Shown here piece after piece: positions 24,271 through 37,640 of a stretch of 64,000 nucleotides of DNA. The translations under genes and the position numbers were made by a program. The DNA is from Druceiella hillmani (taxonomy: Eukaryota > Arthropoda > Insecta > Lepidoptera > Hepialidae). Location of the stretch: positions 24,288,501 to 24,352,500 of the forward strand of contig JAYKKI010000015.1 of NCBI GenBank assembly GCA_039881145.1, in the 5' to 3' direction. The notes below the pieces were generated by a model. That model saw nothing but the letters and a program-made list of their open reading frames with translations. It had not been told where the DNA came from and made no database searches. The number at the start of each line of letters is the position of its first letter. Positions within the stretch are counted from its first letter, which is position 1.

Positions 24271-27200
24271 TCTATTATTACCATGTAAAAAAAACTAGCT
24301 CAATACAAACAGACAAGCCACAAAATATATTTAAACAGTATATGTAATATTTATTTGATGTACTTTTTTAACCGCCAATTAAATATATTTTTTTAGAAAG
24401 ATGAGTTCATTGTTAATAAATTAAGTGTATAGAATAAAATGTTTGGGTTTCTGGAATTTTTGTCTATCTTTAAGAGCGTATTACGTAAAAACTAATGGGC
24501 ATATTCAAATGAGAAATTTTCTAATGAATTTTTAAGTTTTGTTTGCAATTTCCACTGTTATATTTAACAAAATCCTGGAAAGAAAGGGATTTTGTTATGA
24601 TATCATAAAGTCGTTGTCTTTCATTATTATAATATAAAAAATTGAAGAGAACGACTAAGGTAATTAAGTAATATAATTTGTTATAAAAACTGCTAACAAC
24701 ATAGGCGATAAAAACTAATAAAATGAAATTGAAACCGCAGGCAAGTTGCGATGAAGAAGACAATAAATATTGAAATGTTTTAAGCACCTATACAAAATTT
24801 TCCCAAGTTTCACCTCATAAATATAAAATATTATACAGCTTAAAGCTAATTTTCTTGCGCCACATATTTTAACTAATTGAAAAATAACTACAGGAAAAAT
24901 ATGTTCACAAACCTAATTAGTGAACGACCGGTCATTAACATTTTTACATTGTTACATTTATTGACAATTGTCACTATTGTAAGATAGTGATAACCATGTG
25001 TGTCAGCAGTAGACAATACGTTTATTTAACGATCTCCCTTACTCTGTAATTCATTGACTTTGAAGTGCTTATTGAGTGTGCACTTAGAACTATTTTTTGT
25101 TCTGTTGACGTTTAAGTATGGCATAACTTATTATCGACCAGCACGCTAGAAAAAAGCGACTTAACAACGGTGTTACTATGAACATAAAGGTAAAATTAAG
25201 AATAATTCAGAGGCATTCATAAAAATTCTAAAGAAAATCATTTACGTTTATATATGTGGCATATATCCATATGTATGGAAACACGCCAAACGTCATCGTC
25301 GTACGTTATTTAAAAGGGAAACTTATTGAAAATCATAAGCGTTCACCTTGTTGTTTCATTGTTATAAGTAATTATTCAACAAACTATAATGATGTGTCGT
25401 TGTATAAAACTATAATTATGTATTTTTGTTACACAATTAGTACGTATAATACAACACTCATCGAATAAAATGAAGTGGTTACGGAAATATCATCGTTACA
25501 TTATATTATTAACCATTAATTATTGTAACTATTTTTTTTCTTTTAGGAAAGTCATATTTTTTCTTATTAAAGTATTTCAGAATAAAAGTTGCCAAATATA
25601 GAAATTAAAAAGATACAGACTTTATTTATGCGATTTAAAGTTTTGCTTCAGTGTCTATGCTTACTCAGACTTGAATGTACACCTGGCGAATGTATCGCTA
25701 CCGGATCAATTTTGTTCATTTAACCACAGCAAATAAATACGAAATATTTATAAAACCAATTTTCCACAAACTACAAGTGGAACTAAGTAAAATATTAATA
25801 AATGCAAAAATAAAACTAGACTAAATACTATAATTAAATACTTCTTACATTGACCAGATTACATTACGAGAACAAGATGGAACTATAAACACGTTAGACG
25901 AAAAAAATTAGTTATTATGGGAAACGGGATTTTTTCAAGACAACAGTGCAAATTATTATCATGGACGAATCCCTGGAACTAAAATCGAGTTTATTTCAAA
26001 ATTCTAGCAAAGATAGAAAAGTTAAAAGAAAAGATTGACTTTAGGGCAGTTTTATAAAATTTACAGAAACAACCGTTGTGTGACATCAAAGTATTTAAAA
26101 AAATACATGTTAATTAAATATTGTTTATTAAATCAGTTAAATATGAGTGAAACTGGTATAATAAGAATTAAAAAATAGAGGTTTTAACATTTCAATATCA
26201 TCGTATTTTTTTAACCTGTTTGTAAATGTGAAGATGACTTTGTTAATAATTTCTCAAAAATGGCTTTGTTTTTATTTATTACTTTTTGAATATATTGTTT
26301 TTGGTATTAGTTTAAATAGGGGATATGAGAAATATTAAAGATGAATAACAACTTCCTATACAATGGCGTTTTTGAGATAAATCTACTGACAAATTGGAAT
26401 CCAAAAATCATTATATTTTAGTAAAAAAAAATTAAAAAAACAGATTTGTGCTCTATGTAAAGCAAAATAGACGAACGCGCAACGATTTTGCCAAAACAAT
26501 AGGGTTCTGTTCGGACCGTCGGTTATGGAAATCTAATGATGGTGTGATAAACTTTGAACGACCGATATGAAATTAAAGGTGAAAAGCAGTAGGTACATTC
26601 GAAGGTAATATAATACTAAACTTTAAAACAAATAGTTATCTTTGTAATATGTCGGCTATGAGAATAATATTCACCAATCTTTTGAATGATTCTCTAATAT
26701 TTATGACAATATCATTTTTACTCTCAATAATACTTCAATACAAAAAAAATTGTTAGCAAAATTTTAAAGTATGTGGAGATCAAATAATATTAATATTAGA
26801 AGAAATGCATCAAGATTTTAGTCAAATTAATATATATGTGATCCCGAATATGTGTCTCTATTTTATGTAGCTCAATGTTAATTATTTAATTTTGATCGTA
26901 GCGTTCGGTCATTAACAATTTTTATGACTACGTCAAGAACGGGTCAACACTCGTAGAAATATTTGTGACGTCGATATATGCACTACTTTTTCATTTTACT
27001 TGTCGTGAAGTGCTCGTGTATTTTAAATAGTCTTATTTTCACAACATTAGTTATATTTAGATTTATTTTCATATCATAATTAGTTCATTACTCTACTCAA
27101 CAGAAGAAAGCAAAAATAACATTGTCATAAAGTGATGATATTGTCAAAAAGCAAATATTGTATCATTCTTAAATATAAATGCAAGTCATACATTTACTCG

Positions 27201-27844
27201 ATAAATATATCAAGAATACGTTGATAAATATTATCTCGTTGCAATCAACTTGGAAGCTTTAGTCAAAAAATATTATAATGCAAACAAATAAGAAATAATT
27301 TCAGATTGTTATCAAAACGAATGATATTTAAGCAGGAAAGAAAATAATTGAAAAAGTGAACGATACATTCAGAGATAAATTAGAAAAGATATTTGATGTA
27401 CATAAAGCAATAATCATAACGAATTAACTTTTTTTCCGTAACTAAATAAATCTTAAAATACACAAGTTTCAAGCCATGAGTCATGTGTTGGCGTTTTCTG
27501 TCCATTACTTTTTCGTAATTAAACTAATCATCTCTTAGGATTAATGAAGTTTTATTGAAATAGTTTATACAAGTATTCTTAGCACTAGTATATCGTTACT
27601 CATGTTGGGTCAATACAAAAATTCTAGTCGCTTAAGACGAGAAAGTTATGTATGAGAATGTGGTTTTTCTTTCTAAAGGTCTTCAAAAAAATAATCTTTT
27701 TAAAGGTCACTGAAAACAATGATAAGTCCTCATGTGAATCTCTGAAGAATTCTATCAAAAATTATACACCGACGATATTATTTAATGAAGTAATGTAGCT
27801 TCAAATTAATTATTCATTGCATAATTTAAAGTTGTCAGGTGGAC
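24271..27844. other. Intronic AT-rich DNA without recognised features
   Basis: Chance frames only (24521-24787 minus, 25256-25468 plus), neither with a motif I recognise. Confidence 0.5.
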
Positions 27845-27884
27845 CAGAATTATCTAATAACAAATATGTTATTAGATAATTCTG
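27845..27884. repeat. Perfect inverted repeat, 18-bp arms
   Basis: CAGAATTATCTAATAACA (27845-27862) is the exact reverse complement of 27867-27884, with the 4-nt loop AATA. Confidence 0.85.
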
Positions 27885-30462
27885 TGCCATGTAAACATTA
27901 CTTTAAATATAAATGGGTTATGCAATGGATAAAAATAGACGCAGAGTGAAACATTTCGTAAAACATAATACATATATACGAATGTTATACTGTATCTTGA
28001 AGTTTTTATCAATCGGTATGAAACATTTTTAGACGATATCGTATCTAAGCTGGCATAACCTTGGAGCAAAACTAGAAGCCATTATCTTGCATTAAAAATA
28101 TCTCAACTTTTAAAGACTGGATTTTGTGTTGTTATTTTATCTTATACCTTATCCTCGTAGTTACCATTTTTTGTCATGCCTTTACAATTAAATACAATAG
28201 ATATTTATAAAATCGTTGAGCTACAGATGCGCAAGAATTCAAATGCAATGTCTTATTTAAAGGCAGAAAAGATGGAAATTTAGAGATAAATAAACCAAAT
28301 GATAATCAAATCTCAAAAGAATTGTGTTCCGTATCAGGTAAACATAATATTGTAAAAACGTCTAGAGAAAAACGATCTATTTTTTAAATTAATCGGTGTA
28401 ACGTATGTGTCTATATGCTTAGGATACTTTAAAGAGACAAAATAGGTATACCGTAAATGTGTCATGTTTACCAATCAATTTTTGAAAATAAATGATTTTT
28501 TTTGGAATAATAATATTTAATTATACTTTCGGGTTACCTCTGTGCTGCATCATTAATAATAAGCGAGGAAAAAGTCGCGTACAGTTAAAAACAGTTTTGT
28601 TAATATAATGAGTAGGAAATTTTTTTTGTTCAAATGGTTTATTTATAGTTGGAATTCATAATGGATTGATTATGACGCGGGATGTGCGTTAGACGTCATC
28701 TTCATAAACGCCTTTGCGAATATCTCGTGAAAGACTGATCCTATCAATAGATTGAATTTTTATCCAAAGTGTTTTTTATGAAATAAATATTTTTTGAGAA
28801 ATTGCACTAGAAAGTGTTTACTTTTTCCTAAAAATAAAAGCAGAGGACTATTCATTTGTCTTTAAAAAGGTGTCTCTTGAGATCTTAGCAAAAAGGCTTT
28901 TATTAAAAAGGGCGGTCGATTCACCACCTCCCTGCACCACGCCAGCTTCGTTTTACATTCATAATGAACCCGGTAACAAATTTCAATAATAGATCGCTGT
29001 AGGATTTTAATGTATTTTGGTCTCTATTGACATATATTAAGTATTATAATATTATTGAGTTTTAAAGACATCCTTTAAAAGTAATAGTGTACATATATAA
29101 GATTTTTCAAATATGAAAATAAATTATTTCCAGACTTTTAATGAATATAAATATGTTGCCTTATTTCAATTAATCAAAATACATTTAGTACTTCACACTT
29201 TCTTTAGTACTGCATACTTTGTATGATATAACAATACATAATTCATATTCTTAAAAAAAAGCAACTATTATAATTTGATTTATCTCATCTCAAGTGTGGG
29301 ATTGCTGAACTTACATTATATTAATATTATTACGATTAAACTATTTTTAAAAAATTCGAAGAAAAAAACAAATATAAGGAAAACACAAAACTCCCATCTA
29401 CGGAACGTAATTCAGTTTTCTGTTTCCAACTAAGTGAATAAATTATTCACATCAAATTCGCGTTAAAATTTATTGAAAGGATATGTCCAGATTTAGAAAC
29501 CAAATTATCAGGTTTTATCTAAAACAAATTCTCTCGATGGCATAAAAATTTATGAAAAAGAACGAGAGATGAAAAAAAGCATAATCCTACAAAATAACAA
29601 AATTCTACAGTCGCCTTGGGCCTAACTTTGCTTCCAATACACAAGCTAGATATACCTCCCCTCGTAAACTAATTTGGAAAGTTAACATTTTCAAAACATA
29701 ATAAAAATAAATACGGTGAGATAAATACAGTCACCATCGTCACTCTCCCTTGGACTTTCCAAGCTTACACTTTTCACGACCTCGTTCGTTTCTTTATATT
29801 CCTTTACGGCAACACTTTTCTCGTTTATCAGTTCATTAAATTTCGCCTCCCGCCCGGAGCTACGTCAAGATTTTTCCACTAACATTTTTCCTTATTTATG
29901 TCCCGCTTTTTACGTTCAGAAAAGAAAATGTAAATATTTTCATAGCTCATTAACTTGTTTCGTTTAACCTGCATTGAGACAAGTGTTTTCTTTATATTTG
30001 TTTTATTTTCTTTCGGAAAAGAAACTTGGAAGACTAATTAATTTTGAGTATAATTTCTCTCTTTGAATTAATTGACTACGAGTGTTTTCCGTTTCAGATC
30101 GTCCTCTTTTTTATGTCCACGATTAAAGTAATTTATTTGCAAATTCATGGCAACATCGTTTAGATCAGAAGGGGATTATTTATTTTCCATATCTCTTGTG
30201 AATTAAGTTTTCTGTAACTTTTGACCAATCTTAAGTACGACTAAATTTTGTTGGAATTTACAAGACTTAATTGTAATTTCAACGACTCGTTGCTTATTAC
30301 ATGGAATAAAAAATAAATAAGCTTAATTAAACGAGCACATATTAAATCATAGACAGTTTTTTATTAGTATATCTTTTTTAATTTGGTATCAGTTAATGGT
30401 CCGTTGAATTCCGTAGAATACATGATTTAATGTTCAAATATTCACTATAATTTCTTCCGTCC
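27885..30462. other. Intronic AT-rich DNA without recognised features
   Basis: Two patches of somewhat higher GC, near 28660-28960 and 29740-29880 (for example CGCCTCCCGCCCGGAGC), stand out from the background but have no open frame or known motif. They could be conserved non-coding elements. Confidence 0.45.
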
Positions 30463-30602
30463 TTCAAAATAGGCTTATATGTGTAGACTTATATGCTTTC
30501 AAAATAGGCTTATATGTGTAGGCTTATATGTTTTCAAAATAGGCTTATATGTGTAGGCTTATATGCTTTCAAAATAGGCTTATATGTGTAGGCTTATATA
30601 TG
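30463..30602. repeat. Four tandem copies of a 35-bp unit
   Basis: The unit begins TTCAAAATAGGCTTATAT and starts at 30463, 30498, 30533 and 30568, with only three or four differences among copies. Each unit holds two related halves (AGGCTTATATGTGT and AGGCTTATATGYT), so it arose from an older half-unit duplication. Confidence 0.9.
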
Positions 30603-33600
30603 AATATCCAACTCGTCAGTTTTCATAGATTACTTTGCATCCTCATAGCTGTTATTTGAGTTAGCACAAATGTAATTATAAAACAGTGCAAGTAGTAGGA
30701 CGTTTAGAGAAGAGAAAGTTGTACCTCCTACAATAAACGCGTATAATAATAAAACGATATATAAAATGAATGCTTAATATATTTTAATAGTAAGTTCAGC
30801 GATTAGAGTACAATTTTCACGTTCAATGGAAAATCGACCACAAATTACCACGTCAGAACGTTATATACTTTCACGGCACTGGGGAAAACTCACTCTGTAC
30901 AATGCACCTACTCTGTAAACTCTCTGTTCTATTTGGAAAGATTATATCTCTTAATGTTAAAAAAAGCAGAATACAACATCAAGTATGATATAATTCGACT
31001 ATATGATGTTTTACGTTCACGAAACAACATTACGGAATGCAATAAATACCTATTTTGGTACACGGGTGAAAATATGGCGCAGGTAAAAAAAATAGATAAA
31101 CAAGCATGGGAAACTACTATGGAATGTCAGAAAGAAATTGCATATTGATCTTGAAGTTCGGACAAATGAAAATATCGCCAATCAAAATATAATTCCTCAA
31201 ATTAGAAGTCTCTATGTTAGACTTTGTTACCTTCGACAATTAACTAAGAAGAGCGGAATAAAGATTATGGAAACAGCAAAATGTATAATATTAAGTAATT
31301 CTGCGAATCGACGAAATTATGATATGAAATAATAATACAGGATAGAGACATTCTAAAAAAATAACTTATTTTTAAGTTACAAGTGCGATTATATTTATTT
31401 TAGTAAAACTAAAAATATAAAACTTATCAATACGCCATATTAGGTCGAACACCACAGCACAGAAGCGCGTAACATCACGCTTTCGTAAACATCATTTTTG
31501 ACATTTTATTTATCGTTGGATTAAACTTGCCTACCTTGTATTTGTTTGTTAATAATTGATATTTCATCGTAAAAAAACTAAAAAATAAAAACATTTTACA
31601 ACAAACTATGTACAATATATTATTGTAATAAATTCCAAACAAATTTTTTTCAAGCCTAACCGAATATAATTTAATGATTAAGCATACGGTTTAATCATTT
31701 TATATATTATTCACAGGAGTAACAGGCAAACACAAAAATTATACAATTGAACCAATTAAGCCAGGAACTTATTTGCTGTACCTGAAGTTCTGGCACTTCG
31801 ACTGCAGATTTTAAATGTTTTGTAGGTGTCCTTTTTCCTGCCAAGTCTGGTTCATTGTTTTCAATTAGCAGTTTTCTTTGTTTTCTCATACCGTATGGTC
31901 ATTCTGCAGTGTTAGAAGTTCGTTTTCTTCTGTTTGGTTGGCATTCAAATCTTCAGGGAATACACCTTGGCTTCATGCGCACTTGTGAAACTGAACCCAT
32001 CACATGATATTGAATATAATTTTCCATATCAATTGGTAACTGGAACAAGAATAAAGCTTCTAGGTAGGCATAGGCATAGCTTTTAGGTAGGCATTATTAT
32101 TTACAATTTTATTTAATTATTTCCATATTAAGTTTACGACTTTTATATAGTAAATAAAGTAAATACTTACATCAAAATGGTCTTCGTAGAAATAAATTAC
32201 CGAATATAAAGATAAAGCTGATGTATCTCGCCTTGCAAGATTTAGCCACATATTTATAACTTTTTTTTTCATTGAAATGTTAAGAAATAACTTGTTCGGA
32301 GTTTTATTGATGTTTTAATACATTGAGGAACCGTACATTATCAATACGCATTAGAATTCATGATTATCGTACAAAATAATTTAATAAAACTAACAATATA
32401 ACATGCAAGCTGTCAAGTGCTTGCAAAAGCGTAACGTTCATTACTATTCTAGCGTTTTGGTGACAAATATAAATTGTATTTTGAAAATGTAAATTTTTCC
32501 TTGAAAACCTTTGCTTTTTGTAAAAATAAGATTTATTTTGGATAAAGTAGATACGATAAAACATTTTGAATTAGTTTTTCTAAATCAGTCTTCACATATG
32601 TCAAAGAGTCATGGAGCATAGTATTCAAAATATCAAAACTGAGAGACGAACAGCGCAATTCTGAAACAATGAAAGAACCGAAATCATACACGTGTTGCTT
32701 CTATAACCCTAAAGTAGAAGTAGCCAGCCACATAGCTTAATTAGAAGATCAAAGATGGATTTAAGCAGTAACAAAGTGGCAACGTTCGCTCGGTATACGG
32801 CAACTAGGTAAACGGTTTCGGTGAAGGAATGGATGGAGGTGGTACGAGATGCAATCGGTAGAAAGGATTAGAGGAAGTTTACGCACTGGATTATTTATTT
32901 TGTTCATCATATTATAATTAAATATGGTATATAAAGTAAACAAATGATAATATAAAAATAATTCCTTTAATACAGAATAATAAAATTAGACAATAGATTA
33001 GTAATCAATTCATAGGAAAATTATAAATACTGGTCAAGTAATGGTAAATAATAACGGATTATTATTATAATATAATATGTAGAATACTTAAGAAATAAAA
33101 ATAAATAAAAACACGGCTTAAATATGAAGTATGTTAATTTAAGAGAAGAAAATAATCTGCCAAACCTACATTTGGTCAAAGCATTTTGCTGGTTACCATT
33201 AATTTATTACTTTAATCGATATTCACCTATGATTTATAATACATTTTATTGTCGTATATAGATGAACCATTTTGCTAGTGAGATGGAAAACCTTCATGCA
33301 CTAATGGTCATTTGCTGTATTAGACTCATACATCCTGCTTGTAAAAACATAGTCCCTCTCTTATTCCCTTCGTAACTTTAAGGGTGTTTACGTAAGGACA
33401 TATTAGGTAAGAAATCGTTATCAACTATCCTTTCTCGCCTATTTTAAGATATATTTGCCGAAAAAGAGAAACAGAAATATTTATTTAAATCTGATCAATT
33501 CATACCCTTATAATTGCAAATCCTGTCAAAATACACACTTATAATCGGACCAAATCGCATTCTTATGTTTGAAATCCTTTATTATTTGAAGTTTTTTTGT

Positions 33601-36600
33601 TGGAAATCAGGCTTAACTAATATAAAAAAATCACAATTTTTAACATGGCGAAATCTTTAATAGGAATGTCTTTAGAAGAAAGGAATCGATAATCGATATA
33701 AAACCTTATACTATTTTAGAATATAGCAGAAAAATAAATTATACCCAAATTGGATCACATATGATTGAATTATTTCTTCCTTTCATAATGTAATCAAACG
33801 ATTATTTTAGCTGCCGATTTATTGCTATAGCTTATATCTACGAAAACTATGTTTGTGTCTTGCACTTAAAGTTGAGGGATAGCCAACAAAATGTGGTTAA
33901 TATTTCATTACAAGCACCAGAGGTGGTCCCTGACGTTTACTCCCTAACACTAATGAAATCGTTTTTTTTTTCGTCAGCTAAACAAGAAACATTCTACTAG
34001 TATCAATACCGCAGGTATTATTTATAACCTTGCCATGGAGGTACCGACCTCTCCGATTATATAATCTAGTATTTGTATAGAGCGTTTATAAGCTCGTTAA
34101 TCGCATGAAATTACTAAAAAATGCGAATTTCACGTTACTTTATTCTTTTAATAATTTCGAATAGCAAGCAAATATTTACCATATTTCTTAAAAAAACGTG
34201 CATTTTAAAGATATGTTAAATTTTCAAATAAATACTCTACCCTTAAAGCCTTTGCTGGTTATAAGCCTTTGCTGGTTTTTGCTATTGTACGTAATTATAT
34301 TTGCAACGAGTTTGTAAACCTAAATATATTATGAAGTCGACTTCATATTTTTATAATTATTTAATCATATTTTTATATTATTATAATTATTGAAGAGTGA
34401 AATTAATTCAAACTTGTTTTTTAATAGAATAAAACTATCAAGGTATTTATTGAATCAGCCGTTATTGTGTATAATCAGTCAAAAGACTTACTTGAGTTGA
34501 ATAACATTTCATTTTGAAACTAAAAAACAATTAGAGGAATTCACAAGAATTACCAGACCGACATGAATGCCATTCTGTTCGAGATTTTCATAGAACCTTG
34601 GAAGTTCCCGGCTCTTATTTTTAAGGAGTTCCTGGGAGTACTGAAATCAACCCCGAGCCAATATCTTCAGATTAGTCAATAATTTGTGCATGTATTGATA
34701 TTATAATGCTTAGAATAAAAAAAATATAAAACGAATTCTAATACACGTTAATGTAATCATCAACTCTTCTAGTCGGTGGCGGTAATTAACTATTAAATTT
34801 AGAAAAATATTGTTTTGCATTAGTTTAAATATTCTTTTAGGATACCTGGTCTTTAAATTATTTTATACGTCTAGGCCACGGCACCGTTTAAGATTATGAT
34901 AGCGCACGATCTTGATAGTTTTATTCTATTAAATCGCAAATTTAAGTATTTACAAAAATATTTGTAATGACCGTGTTTTTGAAATTATTTATTTTGATAT
35001 ATAATGTGCAATTGACAAAGATTATCACGTTATTGTATTTTTAAATGACAACTGTGAAATATCGATGGCAGAAAATGTTATCAAAGTATTCATCCCGTTA
35101 ATGGAAACATATTGAACGATGATGTCGAAGTTCCATTTCAACATTCTACAAGATTTCACACTTGTCGTATTGTGTTGATAAACAAATACCTAGGTATGCA
35201 TTTTGTTATCTACTTAATACGTCAAATATATAAGTTTTCATTGTTATCTCCGTTGTGCATATACACGTATGTACAACATGCGAAAGAAACGGCTATAATG
35301 CGATATGCGTCGGTCGTATCTATATTTCTCGTGTACAATTTAACTCTCTATGGGTTCTTATTGACTTTACGTGACTGCTTACGTACACTGAGTTCGATGT
35401 CACGGAATGTTCTTCGTGTAATTGAATTAGCTGGCTCAAATACCATGTAACTGCGTACTGTACTAATTTGTTTCAATAAAATATCTACACTTAATATTTT
35501 TAACTTTGTATAATAAGTTGCATAACGAAAATAAAATGTAAAATAACACAACTTGTTAAAAGTAAATACATAAATGAACTTTTATCTTCGGAAATGCAAA
35601 CTAGAATTATCACTTGAATAAATTATTAACCTGTAATCAGAATCAATTAATTATTGTTTAATTTTTTGAGTACGTCACTATATAGGAACACAAATGGCTT
35701 CTTTCAAGTCTGCTATATTGCAATAATGATTAACCCTATTCTTATCGCAACCAATGATTTTTTAGTGCATCCATTAAAATATTATGTTTTTTTTCATTTA
35801 AAATGTTGTTGTTTTATTATTCGCTTCATATTTATAAACTGGTAAATTCTTATCCACTACCAAATTGTAAAAAAAATTTTATTTTAACGATAAATTACTG
35901 GATTTATATAACAATTTATACAGTATTTATTTGAAAAGTTAATTTCTAAAATAATCAGTCTCTTGAAATTTTAAATCTCACTGTACTTTATGTTATTACA
36001 GAAACAACAAACCTGACGTTACTGGTAATAAATGCCACTTTTTTATCGTTACGCGAAATAAAAAACGTGTAATTCCAATTTAAATTAAAATTAAATGTAA
36101 ATATAAATATTTTCGTTTTCTGATCAGATTTAGGTAGTAGACAGCAATTACAGCATAATTTAAAATACAAGATTGGCCAATATGAAAATAAACTTAACAT
36201 TAAATATTAATTTTGTTTGAGGAGGCTGGCATGAATTATGAGCCGGTAGCAAACGATGAGTAACTTAATACGCAAAGAAATAAAATAAAATTGGTTAAAT
36301 GACATTTTACTTGGTGTATTGGGGACACCGTGTCGAATCTTTGTGATGAAGTTAAACTTTCAATTTATTGGGATAATGTTAAATCAGAGGAGACATATTA
36401 TGTTATCTAATATAGTATTCAAGGATATTGATAGTCATTTAGTAATTTTTAAATGATGATAAATAATAACTCATAAACATTAGGAATCGAGACGAGATTT
36501 GTTAACAATTGATAACACGTAAATCCTAAAATTAAGAAAACTAACTAATATGGGGAAAATTGGTCTTACTAGCTGATTTTCAAACCATATTTAGACTTTT

Positions 36601-36621
36601 ATTCAAGTAATTTTTTGTTAC
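30603..36621. other. Intronic AT-rich DNA without recognised genes
   Basis: The longest frame (35112-35450 plus, 112 residues) is hydrophobic with scattered basic residues. It shows no known domain and lies in sequence of normal intronic composition, so I do not call it. Short duplications such as ATAAGCCTTTGCTGGTT near 34250 are the only other structure seen. Confidence 0.45.
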
Positions 36622-36663
36622 TATAACCTTAAAATTTGACAGCTGTCAAATTTTAAGGTTATA
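36622..36663. repeat. Perfect 42-bp palindrome
   Basis: TATAACCTTAAAATTTGACAG (36622-36642, shown without its last base as a block of 20 plus G) is exactly complementary to 36643-36663, with no loop. It ends about 40 bp before the transposase relic, where a terminal inverted repeat would be expected. It might be two terminal repeats abutting head to head. Confidence 0.85.
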
Positions 36664-36699
36664 CTGACAAACATTGAGCAAATCATCACAAAAAGTTAC

Positions 36700-37640
36700 A
36701 ATGTTGAGCAATGCGTGCATATCATTAAATTTTACTATCGAAATGAGTGCTCAATTCGTGCTACGTTCTGTGCGCTACATGATTTTTACGGTGCACACAA
36801 TCCTCATGGTGAGTCGACTATTCGTCATTTGGTAGACAAATTCAAATCAACTGTTTCAGTAAACAATCAAACAACATCAATACTTCATCGAAATAAGATC
36901 CGCAGGAAACTTTGATTTTTTTGATTGAACGACAGATGTAGGATAACCCGTGGCCGTCAATTCTTCGTCGCGCCCAAGACCTTGGACTTTCACAGACCTC
37001 AACTTGGCACTTTTGTGTCGGGAAGAGGACTGCACCCGTATACAATTGAATTGAGCCTCTATATAAAGGTAAACGACCATAGGCAGCGTCGAGCATTTAC
37101 TGAATGGGCAGCTAGAAGTAGATCTCAAAAATCATCTTCAGCAGCTGTGTGGTGTGGTTTTTGGTCCGGCGAGGTCATTAGCCCGTACTCCAAAAATGAA
37201 GCTGGCATCGCCATAACTGTCACCGGCCATAAGTATAGATCGGTGCCAATAATTTTTTTGTGGATTAAATTAGAATCTATGTATTTCAGCGATATGTGGT
37301 TCCAAAAAGACGGCGCTAAGAACACAGCACATGCAACAATGAAACTTCTGCATGACAAATTCAATGGCAAGGCTATCTCGCATTTCACTGACATCGACTT
37401 GCCACTGAGATCATGTGATTTAACGCCATTAAACTTCGTCTTATTGGGCTACTTTAAATTACAAATCTATGTGAATAAACCGCAAACGACTGATGTATTA
37501 AAAGCCACATAACTATTGCCATCAATGATTTCGAGCTTGTTTTATAAGATTTATTCGTAAAAAAATGGACCTTTCGGATATGCACCGCACAGAGAAGCAG
37601 CGAGGTCATTTGGTCAGTACCGTACCCCTTACATAACGTA
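36700..37640 (+). pseudogene. Decayed Tc1/mariner-superfamily DDE transposase (insect DUF4817-type helix-turn-helix plus DDE domain)
   Basis: Read across frames it runs: VEQCVHIIKFYYRNECSIRA with STIRHLVDKF (helix-turn-helix, 36703-36840), RRAQDLGLSQTSTWHF (about 36968-37012), LHPYTIELSLYIKVNDHRQR (37036-37088), VWCGFWSGEVISPY (about 37149-37187), MWFQKDGA with the second catalytic Asp, RSCDLTPLNF with the third acidic residue, then GYFKLQIYVNKP and finally KMDLSDMHRTEKQRGHLVS near 37620. The stretch normally holding the first catalytic Asp (FSDEAHF in relatives) is deleted after TEWA. At least three frameshifts and a stop break it, so it is dead. It lies inside SELENBP1 intron 1 in the sense orientation. 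Confidence 0.85.

Noticed and set aside
31707..31889. 60-residue minus-strand frame of mixed polar composition
   Set aside because: No homology that I recognise and no splice context; left uncalled.
35112..35450. 112-residue plus-strand frame
   Set aside because: No domain, no splice or promoter support, and ordinary intronic composition; a frame of this length can occur by chance in 64 kb.
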